NCBI GenBank assembly: GCA_024697945.1
Contig: JAILRU010000003.1
Coordinates: 1 to 39,392, forward strand
Direction of reading: 5' to 3'
DNA: 39,392 bases
Origin: Bacteroidaceae bacterium
GTDB taxonomy: Bacteria; Bacteroidota; Bacteroidia; Bacteroidales; Bacteroidaceae
A program made the position numbers and the translations under genes. Positions 16,601-24,371 of the stretch are shown here, piece by piece; within the stretch, counting starts at the first letter, position 1, and each line of letters opens with the position of its first letter. The notes beneath the pieces are model-generated. The model saw only the letters and a program-made list of their open reading frames with translations, did no database searches and was not told where the DNA came from.

Positions 16601-18209
16601 CATCCAAGCCCAGACGCGAGAACACATCGACAAACGTCAGGTCCATATAGACATCGTCGAACAGGCTCGGCAGGTTGTCGAAGTAATTCTTCAGGTGATG
16701 CTCAGGGTACGAAATCTCCACGTCGTCGGGAATCATCACGCCGCGATAGCAGAACTCCGTGGGACCACCGTAGGCGCAGCCAATTGTCTGACCTGCCCAG
16801 CCGCCCTTAATCTTGTCGAGCAACACACTCTTCGTCAGGGTGAAAGTGCCCTCCGCCTGGGCAGAGGAAACAAACGTGAAACAAAACGACAGCAGCAGTA
16901 AAACAAGTCTGAACAACTTCCACGGTTTGCGGTAGGTGGGGATGATGAGTCGGTCTGCGGCTTTGTCGTGGAAGGTGTGGTGCTGGTCGTCGTAGGTGAG
17001 GGCGTGGCCCGTGCGGGCAGCGATATTGCCCAGATGAGCCATCTTGGCACAGAAGGCTCCGTTCTGGATGGTGCAGGCTGTGTCGAAACGGCGTGAGCGG
17101 ACACATTCTATGAAATTGGTGGTATGGTCAAAGTGCTCGTTGTTGGTGGGTTTCCACTGCTGCGAGGGCTGGTTTTCTCCCTGCGGATAGAGTTCCATCT
17201 TCTCGCGGTTGACGACGAGAGTGCCCTTGGTGCCCTTGAATTCCAGTCCGTAGTTCATGCCGTAGGGTCCCGATTCGATGGTGACGTTGCTCCACTGGAT
17301 GAGAAAGTCTGGGAAGCCGTAGAAGACGCTGAGCGTGTCGAATGTCTCGGCAAAGTTGTCAGGATAGGTGTGGTTGGCTCCCGAACCCGCTACACGAAGC
17401 GGCATACCCGTGACGTTCATGGCCCAGAAAGCCATGTCGAGCAGGTGTACGCCCCAGTCTGTCACCAGTCCGCCTCCATAGTCCCAGAACATGCGCCAGC
17501 TGCCGTGGAAGCGGCTGGCATTGAAGGTCCGTTTTTGTGCAGGGCCGAGCCACATGTCGAAGTCCACTTCGGCTGGCACGTCGCTGTCCTGAGCGTGATT
17601 GAGGATGGCAGCGTATGCGAAGTTGGCCCAAACGTTGACACGGGGGATGGTTCCAAGCTCGCCGCTGTCCACTATGCGTTTCATCTCATGCCAGAGCTGG
17701 GAGCTGCGTTGCTGCTGTCCCACCTGTACCACACGGCCGTAACGCTGCTGGGCGGCTACCATCGCATCACACTCGGCGATGCTGTTGGCGGCCGGTTTCT
17801 CCACATAGACGTCTTTTCCGGCTGAGCAGGCATCGGTCATGATGAGGCAGTGCCAGTGGTCGGGTGTGCCGATGACGACTGCGTCGATGTCTTTCCGCTC
17901 GAGGATGCGGCGGTAGTCGGTGTAGGTGTCTGGGCGGTTTCCCCATCGCTTCTGTGCCTCGTCGGCACGGTTTGCGAGAATCGTCTGGTCTATGTCGCAC
18001 AAGGCGGCACAATACATGTTGGGATGGTTCATGAGGTCTGTGAGGTCGTACCACCCCATGCTTCTGCAGCCGATGAGTGCCAGTCGAAGCTGGTCACTGG
18101 GTGCTTCGCCAGAACGGAGGATACGTGCCTGTAGCGCCTGAGGCAGAATGATGGTAGCTGCAAGTGCTGATGCCGACTGGCGCAGGAAATCTCTTCTTGT
18201 TGAAACCAT
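13656..18209 (-). CDS. In-frame fusion: Tat-exported Gfo/Idh/MocA oxidoreductase + ADP-ribosylglycohydrolase + FG-GAP repeats
   Basis: One open frame of 1517 residues that looks like two genes joined. Residues 1-434 are a complete Gfo/Idh/MocA oxidoreductase with a twin-arginine signal (STRRDFLRQSASALAATI), the cofactor fold LALIGCRSMGW and the EKPAANS motif; it ends TYRKPWKLF, just like the neighbour's TYRKPWKMFKS-stop. Residues about 433-452 (RLVLLLLSFCFTFVSSAQA) are a perfect signal peptide in the middle of the frame. An ADP-ribosylglycohydrolase fold follows (DKIKGGWAGQTIGCAYGG, FDDVYMDLTF, CGQDSDCNPSSAAG), then a beta-sandwich, at least six FG-GAP-type DxDxDG repeats (DFNNDGLLD, DFNSDGYMD, DWDGDGIID, DVNNDGVID), a fibronectin-like part and a tail (WYDLGGWKLQ...KGVYINNSRK) typical of secreted Prevotella proteins. 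TTG at 16914-16916 (codon 432) could restart translation. Confidence 0.85.
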   Translation of the reverse strand: MVSTRRDFLRQSASALAATIILPQALQARILRSGEAPSDQLRLALIGCRSMGWYDLTDLMNHPNMYCAALCDIDQTILANRADEAQKRWGNRPDTYTDYRRILERKDIDAVVIGTPDHWHCLIMTDACSAGKDVYVEKPAANSIAECDAMVAAQQRYGRVVQVGQQQRSSQLWHEMKRIVDSGELGTIPRVNVWANFAYAAILNHAQDSDVPAEVDFDMWLGPAQKRTFNASRFHGSWRMFWDYGGGLVTDWGVHLLDMAFWAMNVTGMPLRVAGSGANHTYPDNFAETFDTLSVFYGFPDFLIQWSNVTIESGPYGMNYGLEFKGTKGTLVVNREKMELYPQGENQPSQQWKPTNNEHFDHTTNFIECVRSRRFDTACTIQNGAFCAKMAHLGNIAARTGHALTYDDQHHTFHDKAADRLIIPTYRKPWKLFRLVLLLLSFCFTFVSSAQAEGTFTLTKSVLLDKIKGGWAGQTIGCAYGGPTEFCYRGVMIPDDVEISYPEHHLKNYFDNLPSLFDDVYMDLTFVDVFSRLGLDAPADSFANAFAYAAYPLWHANQQGRYNVLHGLMPPESGYWKNNPHADCIDYQIESDYAGLMSPGMPNSASEISDKIGHIMNYGDGWYGGVFVGAMYALAFVESDVVTIVEKALQTIPEGSRFRERLDCVVKWYKEKPSDWKRAWKLYNESFSKDLGCPELILAPGNIDATMNSAYVAMGLLYGQGDFGKTMEIATRCGQDSDCNPSSAAGVLATMLGYSNIPEKWMPNLREVESRKFAYSKLSLNDTYSAVYNLALKMIEAGGGNIGDDDVTIQVQEPTPVRLEQGFVGMFPKLLTSGIQYLGTDDAGQNTFRFHGCGIVVYGNISYSTGSYVAQLEVTVDGEVSRVMPLQADFNKRTADAIYWNYDLEDGAHEVSFKLLNPRKGVNIKADRVIYYVTDDTPVVPTLQPIVFNGWGDGFNNGTSADFTGDGIHDLFLCGGNMGGHVLQGTGVASTVAYHEVSNIGDIGNIDFLATIYPVDFDGDGQMDLVAFDSEPSGLTTDDGGPEGIFLGDGKGAFHVAPTTVYKADGVTPDDVFKWIWVKSADVADFNNDGLLDLVVCSDRTAYNCLLLGMGKDESGTFCFKKADYDKRHLYTIQNSAWDRCMGYVKAYDFNSDGYMDFMLSGSNKANKTVIFINSSEEPGTFKTVNFPTHRNLPSFDFADVNCDGIPEIYFSGEYHEGWYNQIYTPVFDGQKMSYRLYYGLPWQNNDRCMGFRSSAFVDWDGDGIIDIIQTGRSDTELPDGTTLDSRASKIRINWGDGLEWADPILTIGSNLNTAILADVNNDGVIDYVRNGENELAVNIEGLKYGTGQIFSVTINPSKTAYHPSAPELNTPVVDGKKVTLSWQPAGNAIGNETYEYVVFDGSGKVVAGTNVAYYPNGFRKTPASGNACQARQIVLSLPAGQYTYGVQTVSGAYIGSAFAQGTFKVDEDTGIKPIDNGQLIMDNEDDAWYDLGGWKLQDKAIAKGVYINNSRKFVKK

Positions 18210-18237
18210 ATAGATTTACTGTTTATCTGTTTATTAT

Positions 18238-19434
18238 TTACGATTTGAACATTTTCCACGGTTTGCGATAGGTGTGGGCAAGGAACTTGTCTGCGGCCTT
18301 GTCGTGGAAGGTGTGACGCTGGTCGTCGTATCGGAGTGCCTTCCCAGTGCGGGCGGCAATGTTACCCAGATGGGCATACTTGGCGCACAGAACTCCGTGA
18401 GTGATGGGACATGCCAACTGGTCGATGCGACGCGAACGTACACATTCCAGGAAGTTGCCCGTGTGGACTACGTGTTCACCTGGAGTAGCCGTCACCTTCA
18501 TGGGCTCTATCCGTTCTTTGTAAGGCAGCACCTCCCACCAGTCGTAGTTGGTGACAATGGTTCCGTTCTGCCCGATGAACTCCAGTCCGTTGACGCTGCC
18601 GTAGGGGCCGGAAGCAATAGCCGTGTTGTTCCACTGGATGCTGAATTGGGGCAGTTCGTAGAGGACGCTGAGCGTGTCGAACGTCTCGGCTTTGTTGCCT
18701 GTATCGACGAAATTGCCACCGAAGGCAGACACTAGGAGCGGTGTTTCCGTGACGTTCATGTTCCAGAGCGCCATATCCAGCAGGTGAGGTCCCATATCGG
18801 TCATCAGTCCTCCACCATAGTCCCAGAAGCATCGCCAGCTGACGTTGCGTGTCCTGCTGTAGGGCCGCAGCGGAGCAGGGCCGAGCCACAAGTCGTAGTC
18901 GAGGGAGGCAGGCGGCTCCGTATCGGGGGATAGTACCTTCAGCACCACGTAGGAGAAGTTAGCCCAGACGTTGATGCGCCCGATGAGTCCCAGCTTGCCG
19001 CTCTGAATGAAGTCGTGGAGCTGCTTCCAATGCTCGGCGCTGTGTTTCTGCTGTCCCACCTGCACCACGCGTCCGTAGCGCTTTTGGGCGGCTACCATCG
19101 CATCACATTCGGCAATGCTATTGGAGGCTGGTTTCTCCACATAGACGTCCTTTCCGGCTGAGCAGGCATCGGTCATGATGAGGCAGTGCCAATGGTCGGG
19201 TGTGCCGATGATGACGGCGTCAATGTCCTTGTTTTCCAGAAGCTGGCGGTAGTCGCGGTAGTACAAGGGACGACGTCCCCAGTTCTTCTCAGCATCCGCA
19301 ACCCGCTTGTCGAGTACCTCTTGGTCCACGTCGCACAGCGCCACCAGCTGCACTCCAGGATTTTTCATCATGGCACAGAGGTCAGCCCATCCCATGCCTC
19401 GGCATCCGATGAGAGCAATATTTACATTTACCAT
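18238..19434 (-). CDS. Gfo/Idh/MocA family oxidoreductase (no export signal)
   Basis: 398 residues. The protein begins directly with the dinucleotide-binding strand (VNIALIGCRGMGWADL), then VALCDVDQEVLDKR, AVIIGTPDHWHCLIM, the Lys-containing EKPASNSIAECDAM motif and the C-terminal domain (WDYGGGLMTDMGPHLLDMAL with the catalytic-site His). It lacks the twin-arginine leader of its paralogue downstream, so it would act in the cytoplasm unless the start is wrong; no better upstream start is seen. Enzymes of this group oxidise sugar hydroxyls with NAD(P), including the C3 position of glycosides. It lies 22 bases after the TIM-barrel gene and 28 bases before the fused paralogue. DNA identity to the paralogue is very high in patches. 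Confidence 0.9.
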   Translation of the reverse strand: MVNVNIALIGCRGMGWADLCAMMKNPGVQLVALCDVDQEVLDKRVADAEKNWGRRPLYYRDYRQLLENKDIDAVIIGTPDHWHCLIMTDACSAGKDVYVEKPASNSIAECDAMVAAQKRYGRVVQVGQQKHSAEHWKQLHDFIQSGKLGLIGRINVWANFSYVVLKVLSPDTEPPASLDYDLWLGPAPLRPYSRTRNVSWRCFWDYGGGLMTDMGPHLLDMALWNMNVTETPLLVSAFGGNFVDTGNKAETFDTLSVLYELPQFSIQWNNTAIASGPYGSVNGLEFIGQNGTIVTNYDWWEVLPYKERIEPMKVTATPGEHVVHTGNFLECVRSRRIDQLACPITHGVLCAKYAHLGNIAARTGKALRYDDQRHTFHDKAADKFLAHTYRKPWKMFKS

Positions 19435-19456
19435 TTAATTATTTACGATTTACGAT

Positions 19457-20362
19457 TTATTGTTTGTCGATGAGTTTTTGCAGATACTTGCGTGTCTTAA
19501 TCATATAGTCCGAGGTTCTGTCGCTCATCTCATATTCGATGGTAATGGCGCCTGTATAGCCCTGTTGCTTGAGCAGCTTGATGATGGCAGGGAAGTCCAC
19601 GTCGCCCTGGGGAATGGGTTTCTCGCGCCCCAGGTGATAGGGGTCTTCGGCAGTGGGGTATGTGCCGTCCTTGGCGTGCAAGTCGCGTACCAGATGTCCG
19701 AACTGGCGGATGGCATCGGTGGGATTGGCCTTTCCGTAGAGCAGCAAGTTGGCTGTGTCGCAGTTGATGAAGCAGTTGCCAGTTCCGATGTCCTTGATGG
19801 CACGGAGCAGGGTGGTCGGTGTTTCCTGACCAGTCTCGAAATAGATGTCAACGCCACGTTCCTTTGCATAGTTGGCCAGTTCCTTCATGACGGTAATAAA
19901 CGTCTTGTATTGCTGGCAGCCTGGGTCTTCAGGGATGAATCCGAAATGGGAGTGCATGGTAGGAATAGCAGCTTCCTGACAGAAGTCGATGCACTTGCGA
20001 TACACAGCCAGTTTCTGTTCGCGTCCCTCTTCTGGGACAAGACCGATGGTGGAAGGTCCTTCGGTGAAGTTCCATACGCAGTGGCCAGGTACGGTGATGA
20101 CCGTCGTAATCTTGATGCCGTATTTCTCGCGTGCAGCCTTCAGTTTGTCAATGGTTTCCTGCGTATAGTTCGACGGGAAACTAACCTGACATGAGGTAAA
20201 GCCCATCTCATGCAGGTTCTTGAATGTGGCGTCCACATCGCCTCCGGCTCCTACGATACATCCGATGGTGATGGGCGACGTACTCTTCTTTGCATGACAG
20301 ATTTGCTGGGTGCCGATGGTCAAAACTAAGGTCATCAACAAGGTAAGGAATTTCTTTATCAT
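19457..20362 (-). CDS. Secreted sugar phosphate isomerase/epimerase-like TIM-barrel protein
   Basis: 301 residues with a signal peptide (MIKKFLTLLMTLVLTIGTQQ, cut after CHA). The rest is a xylose-isomerase-like TIM barrel (AP endonuclease 2 family): MGFTSCQVSFPSNYTQETID, metal-site candidates in VDIYFETGQET, FINCDTANLLLYGK, LVRDLHAKDG and AITIEYEM. Exported members of this family often sit beside Gfo/Idh oxidoreductases and DUF1080 proteins, and are thought to handle keto-sugars. First gene of the minus-strand operon with the two oxidoreductases, with a -7 box at 20427-20434. Whether it is an isomerase, epimerase or a 3-keto-glycoside lyase cannot be told from sequence. Confidence 0.88.
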   Translation of the reverse strand: MIKKFLTLLMTLVLTIGTQQICHAKKSTSPITIGCIVGAGGDVDATFKNLHEMGFTSCQVSFPSNYTQETIDKLKAAREKYGIKITTVITVPGHCVWNFTEGPSTIGLVPEEGREQKLAVYRKCIDFCQEAAIPTMHSHFGFIPEDPGCQQYKTFITVMKELANYAKERGVDIYFETGQETPTTLLRAIKDIGTGNCFINCDTANLLLYGKANPTDAIRQFGHLVRDLHAKDGTYPTAEDPYHLGREKPIPQGDVDFPAIIKLLKQQGYTGAITIEYEMSDRTSDYMIKTRKYLQKLIDKQ

Positions 20363-20426
20363 AATGGTCAGTGTTTTAAATGATTTATATTAGTGTTATA
20401 TGGTCTTTTTGTGTATCGCACGACTG

Positions 20427-20434
20427 CAAAGTTA
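20427..20434 (-). promoter_or_regulatory. -7 box for the TIM-barrel/oxidoreductase operon
   Basis: On the minus strand TAACTTTGCAG matches the -7 core (TAnnTTTG) seen at 943 and 37029. No clear -33 TTTG at the right distance. It gives a leader of about 60 bases. Confidence 0.5.
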
Positions 20435-20551
20435 CAAATAAATGAGGAAAAATCCTCTATTGACAAGCAGAGTTATCAACAAAATGTGGATTTTATTAAC
20501 ATTTTTGACAGAATGCAGAGGGAAAAGAAGGTGTATCTCGCATTTTTGACG

Positions 20552-20559
20552 TATCTTTG
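20552..20559 (+). promoter_or_regulatory. -7 box close to the parA start
   Basis: TATCTTTG lies only 20 bases before the parA ATG (20579), so the leader would be very short. The -33 region is not well matched. Confidence 0.45.
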
Positions 20560-20578
20560 CAAAAAAATATATTTTAAG

Positions 20579-21364
20579 ATGAGTAAAACCATAGCTATCG
20601 TCAATCAGAAGGGCGGGGTGGGGAAGACGACGACAAGTATGAACCTGGCTGCTTCGCTTGCAACACTCGAGAAAAAGGTGCTGCTGGTGGATGCCGACCC
20701 GCAGGCCAATGCCTCTAGCGGTATGGGCGTGGATGTGAGCAAGATAGAGCACTCCATCTACAACGCGTTGCTCGGACAGGTTGACATCCGCGACATCATA
20801 TATACGACCGACATCGATGGACTGGACATCGTGCCTTCGCATATCAACTTGGTGGGAGCTGAGATTGAGCTGCTGAACTTCAAGAACCAGGAGCGCATTA
20901 TGAAGGAACTGCTGAAGCCCATCGTACAGGACTACGACTACATCCTCATAGACTGCAGTCCCAGTCTGGGTCTCATCACCGTCAATGCCCTGACAGCGGC
21001 CGACAGCGTCATCATCCCCGTTCAGTGCGAATACTTTGCCTTAGAGGGCATCAGCAAGCTGCTCAACACCATTAAGATTGTGAAGACGCGCATGAATCCG
21101 AAACTGGAAATAGAGGGTTTCCTGCTCACGATGTACGACAGCCGCCTGCGTCTGGCCAACCAAATCTACGAGGAGGTGCGTCGGCACTTCCGCGAACTGG
21201 TGTTCAAGACCGTCATCCAGCGCAACGTGAAGCTGAGCGAGGCTCCGAGTCACGGCGTACCGGCTATCCTCTACGATGCCGATGCAGCAGGTTCGAAAGC
21301 ACATCTGGCTCTGGCTCAGGAAATAATAGAAAAAGGTGAAAAATTGAAAATCATTCACCCTTAA
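20579..21364 (+). CDS. parA: ParA/Soj chromosome-partitioning ATPase
   Basis: Starting at ATG 20579 gives 261 residues, the usual ParA length; the frame is open further upstream but that part is promoter DNA. Walker A is the deviant KGGVGKTT motif ([20 protein letters not shown]), Walker A' is [12 protein letters not shown], and Walker B is [14 protein letters not shown]. No N-terminal helix-turn-helix extension, so it is the short chromosomal type. ParA forms an ATP-dependent gradient on the nucleoid and moves ParB-bound origin regions. parB follows after 43 bases. Confidence 0.95.
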   Translation: MSKTIAIVNQKGGVGKTTTSMNLAASLATLEKKVLLVDADPQANASSGMGVDVSKIEHSIYNALLGQVDIRDIIYTTDIDGLDIVPSHINLVGAEIELLNFKNQERIMKELLKPIVQDYDYILIDCSPSLGLITVNALTAADSVIIPVQCEYFALEGISKLLNTIKIVKTRMNPKLEIEGFLLTMYDSRLRLANQIYEEVRRHFRELVFKTVIQRNVKLSEAPSHGVPAILYDADAAGSKAHLALAQEIIEKGEKLKIIHP

Positions 21365-21407
21365 CCTTTTCACCTTTTATTTTTTTATTTTTTTAATTTT
21401 TACATAG

Positions 21408-22313
21408 ATGGCTATCAAGAAGAAATATCAGGGACAAGCGTTAGGCAGAGGCCTTGATGCGCTGCTCCAGACGGAAGAAGTTCATACCAACGGGTCTTCG
21501 AACCTCTGCGAAGTGAGGATGGACGATATCCGTCCCAATCCCAACCAGCCGCGGCGTGAATTCGATGACGACAGCCTGCAGGAGCTTGCCAACAGCATTC
21601 GGCAGATAGGTGTGGTGCAACCTATTACCCTGCGCGACATGGGGGATGGCACCTACGTCATCATTGCCGGAGAACGCCGCTGGCGGGCCAGTCAGCGTGT
21701 CGGGCTGACCACCATTCCCGCCTACATCCGTACCGTGGACGACGAGAACATGATGGAGATGGCACTCGTGGAGAACATTCAGCGCGAGGATCTTACGGCT
21801 TTAGAAGTGGCACTGGCCTACCAGAACCTCATCGAGCAGTACAACCTGACGCAGGAACAGCTCAGCGAACGTGTGGGCAAGAACCGTACCACCGTCACCA
21901 ACTACCTGCGTCTGTTGAAGTTGCCTGCAAGCATACAGGTGGCAATCCGCAACCGCGAGATAGACATGGGACACGCCCGCGCCCTGCTTGCCCTCTCCGA
22001 CCCTGAGGCACAGCTGAAGGTATTCGCTGAGATGAAAAAGGACCGTCTGAGTGTCCGCAAGATAGAGGATATGGTGAAGCAACTCAGCGAGGGCGGTTCT
22101 GTCAAGACCAAGGCCGGCACGCGCATCCGCCAGAAGGGTTCCAACCTAAGCGCCGACTACAACCAGCTGCGCGAAGGGCTGAGGAAAATCTTCAATACGC
22201 GCGTTGAAATGACCTGTTCGGACAGCGGCAAGGGAAAGATAAGTATCCCCTTCGCCAATGAAACGGAACTGGAACGTATCATTGAAATGCTCGACAAACT
22301 GAGGGAGAGGTGA
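21408..22313 (+). CDS. parB: ParB/Spo0J chromosome-partitioning protein
   Basis: 301 residues. The N-terminal CTPase domain has DIRPNPNQPRREFDDDSLQE, GVVQPITLR and the conserved IIAGERRWRAS box; the helix-turn-helix is LTQEQLSERVGKNRTTVTNY; the C-terminal dimer domain includes ITIPF-like ISIPFANETELERIIEML. It binds parS sites near the origin and spreads as a CTP-dependent clamp. No canonical parS (TGTTNCACGTGAAACA-like) was found by eye in the window. It is co-directional with parA and the three genes that follow. Confidence 0.95.
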   Translation: MAIKKKYQGQALGRGLDALLQTEEVHTNGSSNLCEVRMDDIRPNPNQPRREFDDDSLQELANSIRQIGVVQPITLRDMGDGTYVIIAGERRWRASQRVGLTTIPAYIRTVDDENMMEMALVENIQREDLTALEVALAYQNLIEQYNLTQEQLSERVGKNRTTVTNYLRLLKLPASIQVAIRNREIDMGHARALLALSDPEAQLKVFAEMKKDRLSVRKIEDMVKQLSEGGSVKTKAGTRIRQKGSNLSADYNQLREGLRKIFNTRVEMTCSDSGKGKISIPFANETELERIIEMLDKLRER

Positions 22314-22389
22314 AAATGAAAAATGAAAAGTTTAAAATTAAATATTGAAGATTAAAGAGTTGAAAAAATTATAGAGATTGGGTTTTATT

Positions 22390-23070
22390 ATGGGCCATAG
22401 GGTGTATAGCTTCTTTCTTCTGTTCTTGTTCCTTGCCTCATGTATGATGGCACAGGAAGAGGAAAAGAGTGTGCTCATACCTGACTCCATCCCTATCGAT
22501 ACTGCGGCACTCCAAATCATCACCGAGGACATCATGGTGCAACATCGTATGAGGCGCGACCTTACGAAGTTCAAGCCTGACCCTATACGGGCTACGTGGC
22601 TTGCACTCGTGATACCTGGAGCAGGACAGATATACAATCGCAAATACTGGAAGTTGCCCATCGTGTATGGCGGATTCCTGGGTTGCGTCTATGCCCTTAC
22701 CTGGAATGGGCAGATGCTTTCCGACTACTCGCAGGCCTATTTGGACATTACGGACACAGACCCTAACACGAAAAGCTACGAGAAGATGCTACCTCCGAGA
22801 TACAGCATCGAGGGTAAGGAAGAGCGCTTCAAAGGCATCTTCAAAAGCAAGAGAGATACATTCCGCCGATACCGAGACCTCAGCCTGTTCGCCTTCGGTG
22901 GTGTCTATCTCCTTTCTGTCATTGATGCCTACGTCGATGCCGAACTCTCTACATTCGACATATCACGAGACCTCAGCCTGCAAATCCAACCGACATTCAT
23001 CGAGACGGAACGCATCGACATACACCATCGCAGGACGAGTCCAGGCATCCAATGTGTACTGAATTTCTAG
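22390..23070 (+). CDS. DUF5683 domain membrane-associated protein
   Basis: I use ATG 22390, which gives an N-terminal signal/anchor (YSFFLLFLFLASCMM, a possible lipobox around LASC), 226 residues. The core PIRATWLALVIPGAGQIYNR, KYWKLPIVYGGFLGCVYALT is the DUF5683 signature, with membrane segments near residues 75-105 and at FGGVYLLSVIDAYVDAELS. Family function is unknown; Bacteroidetes genomes place it between parB and a LysM transglycosylase as here, which hints at a cell-envelope or division-linked role. Its end overlaps the next start by 19 bases. Confidence 0.88.
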   Translation: MGHRVYSFFLLFLFLASCMMAQEEEKSVLIPDSIPIDTAALQIITEDIMVQHRMRRDLTKFKPDPIRATWLALVIPGAGQIYNRKYWKLPIVYGGFLGCVYALTWNGQMLSDYSQAYLDITDTDPNTKSYEKMLPPRYSIEGKEERFKGIFKSKRDTFRRYRDLSLFAFGGVYLLSVIDAYVDAELSTFDISRDLSLQIQPTFIETERIDIHHRRTSPGIQCVLNF

Positions 23071-24341
23071 AAATGAAGAATTTACTAACGCACTCAGTTA
23101 TGTATAAATATATCACCATTTATTTGCTCCTTTTTGCCCCATGTTTAATGGTTTGGGCGCAGGAAGATGATATTCCGGAGGAAGACTTCACCATCGAACT
23201 TCCGGAGGGTATGCAGATGCAGGAAATAGACAGCCTGCTGTCCGATTGGCAGACCCGTAACTTCCTTCTTTTCGACGAGACCTGCGAGACGACCGGACTG
23301 AATCCGGATTTCGATGCCGAGACCTATCTCCACCGCCTGAGCAGACTGCCGAACGTGATTAGCATGCCCTACAACAATGTGGTGCAAAAGTATATCGACC
23401 TCTATAGCGGACGCCTGCGCAATTCTGTTGCCGTATTGCTTGGAGCGAGCAACTTCTACATCCCCATTTTCGAAGAGGCCCTCGAGAGCTATCAGGTACC
23501 GCTGGAACTGAAGTACCTGCCTATCATCGAAAGCGCCCTCAATCCTACTGCCGTCAGCCGAGCCGGTGCCGTCGGGCTGTGGCAGTTCATGATAACCACC
23601 GGCAAGCAGTACGGACTGGAGGTGACAAGTCTCATCGATGAGCGGCGCGACCCCATCAAGTCCAGTTATGCTGCTGCCCGCTACCTGCGTGACCTCTACA
23701 GCATCTTTGGTGACTGGACTTTGGTTCTTGCTGGTTACAACTGCGGACCAAATAACATCACAAAAGCCATAAAGCGAGCCGGAGGCGCTACGGACTACTG
23801 GACCATTTATCCCTATCTGCCTGCCGAGACACGAGGCTATGTGCCGGCTTTCATCGCAGCGAACTACATCATGAACTATTACTGCGACCACAATATCTGT
23901 CCTGTCAACACGAAGCTGCCGATGGGAACTGACACGATACAGGTCAATCGCAATGTACGTATGGAGCGAATCTCGGAACTGTGCGGCATCAGCGGAGAAG
24001 AACTCCGTGCCCTCAATCCGCAGTATCGCACCACCCTCATTCCAGGTGACGCACACCCATGTACCCTTCGTATGCCTACGGCAGCTATCAATTCCTTCAT
24101 CGAGGCTGGCGACTCCATTTACGTCCCTTTGGCAGACGCACGAACCATTGTTGAGACTCCCATAGTGGAGCAGCCCGAGAAGAAAACCAGAGGTGGACGC
24201 GGCACCACCGTGAGAGTCCGCAAGGGCGACACGCTCGGCTCCATAGCAGCACGAAACCACACCACAATAGCCAAAATCAAGGCACTGAATGGCATCAAAG
24301 GTACCAATATCTATGCAGGACAGAGACTGAGAGTGAAATAA
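23052..24341 (+). CDS. Membrane-bound lytic transglycosylase (SLT + LysM), MltD-like
   Basis: 429 residues from ATG 23052; ATG 23073 or 23100 are possible and give a neater signal peptide (MYKYITIYLLLFAPCLMVWA). The SLT domain spans about residues 140-290 with catalytic E160 in PIIESALNPTAVSRAGAVGL and the family motifs WQFMITTGKQYGL, AARYLRDLYSIFGDWTLVLA, GYNCGPNN. A weak LysM-like unit lies around 300-350 and a clear LysM at the end (VRKGDTLGSIAARNHTTIAK). It cuts peptidoglycan glycan strands to 1,6-anhydro products. Overlaps the DUF5683 gene and precedes the Rel gene by 30 bases. Confidence 0.93.
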   Translation: MCTEFLEMKNLLTHSVMYKYITIYLLLFAPCLMVWAQEDDIPEEDFTIELPEGMQMQEIDSLLSDWQTRNFLLFDETCETTGLNPDFDAETYLHRLSRLPNVISMPYNNVVQKYIDLYSGRLRNSVAVLLGASNFYIPIFEEALESYQVPLELKYLPIIESALNPTAVSRAGAVGLWQFMITTGKQYGLEVTSLIDERRDPIKSSYAAARYLRDLYSIFGDWTLVLAGYNCGPNNITKAIKRAGGATDYWTIYPYLPAETRGYVPAFIAANYIMNYYCDHNICPVNTKLPMGTDTIQVNRNVRMERISELCGISGEELRALNPQYRTTLIPGDAHPCTLRMPTAAINSFIEAGDSIYVPLADARTIVETPIVEQPEKKTRGGRGTTVRVRKGDTLGSIAARNHTTIAKIKALNGIKGTNIYAGQRLRVK

Positions 24342-24371
24342 TGTACATTTTACCATAAGCGAGGATATGTT

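Noticed and set aside
20472..20494. DnaA-box-like TTATCAACA followed by TGTGGAT upstream of parA
   Set aside because: Only one near-match and one partial match, no cluster and no A/T-rich unwinding region; insufficient for an origin call.
23145..24356. 403-codon minus-strand frame opposite the transglycosylase
   Set aside because: Antisense of the SLT/LysM gene; no recognisable protein.
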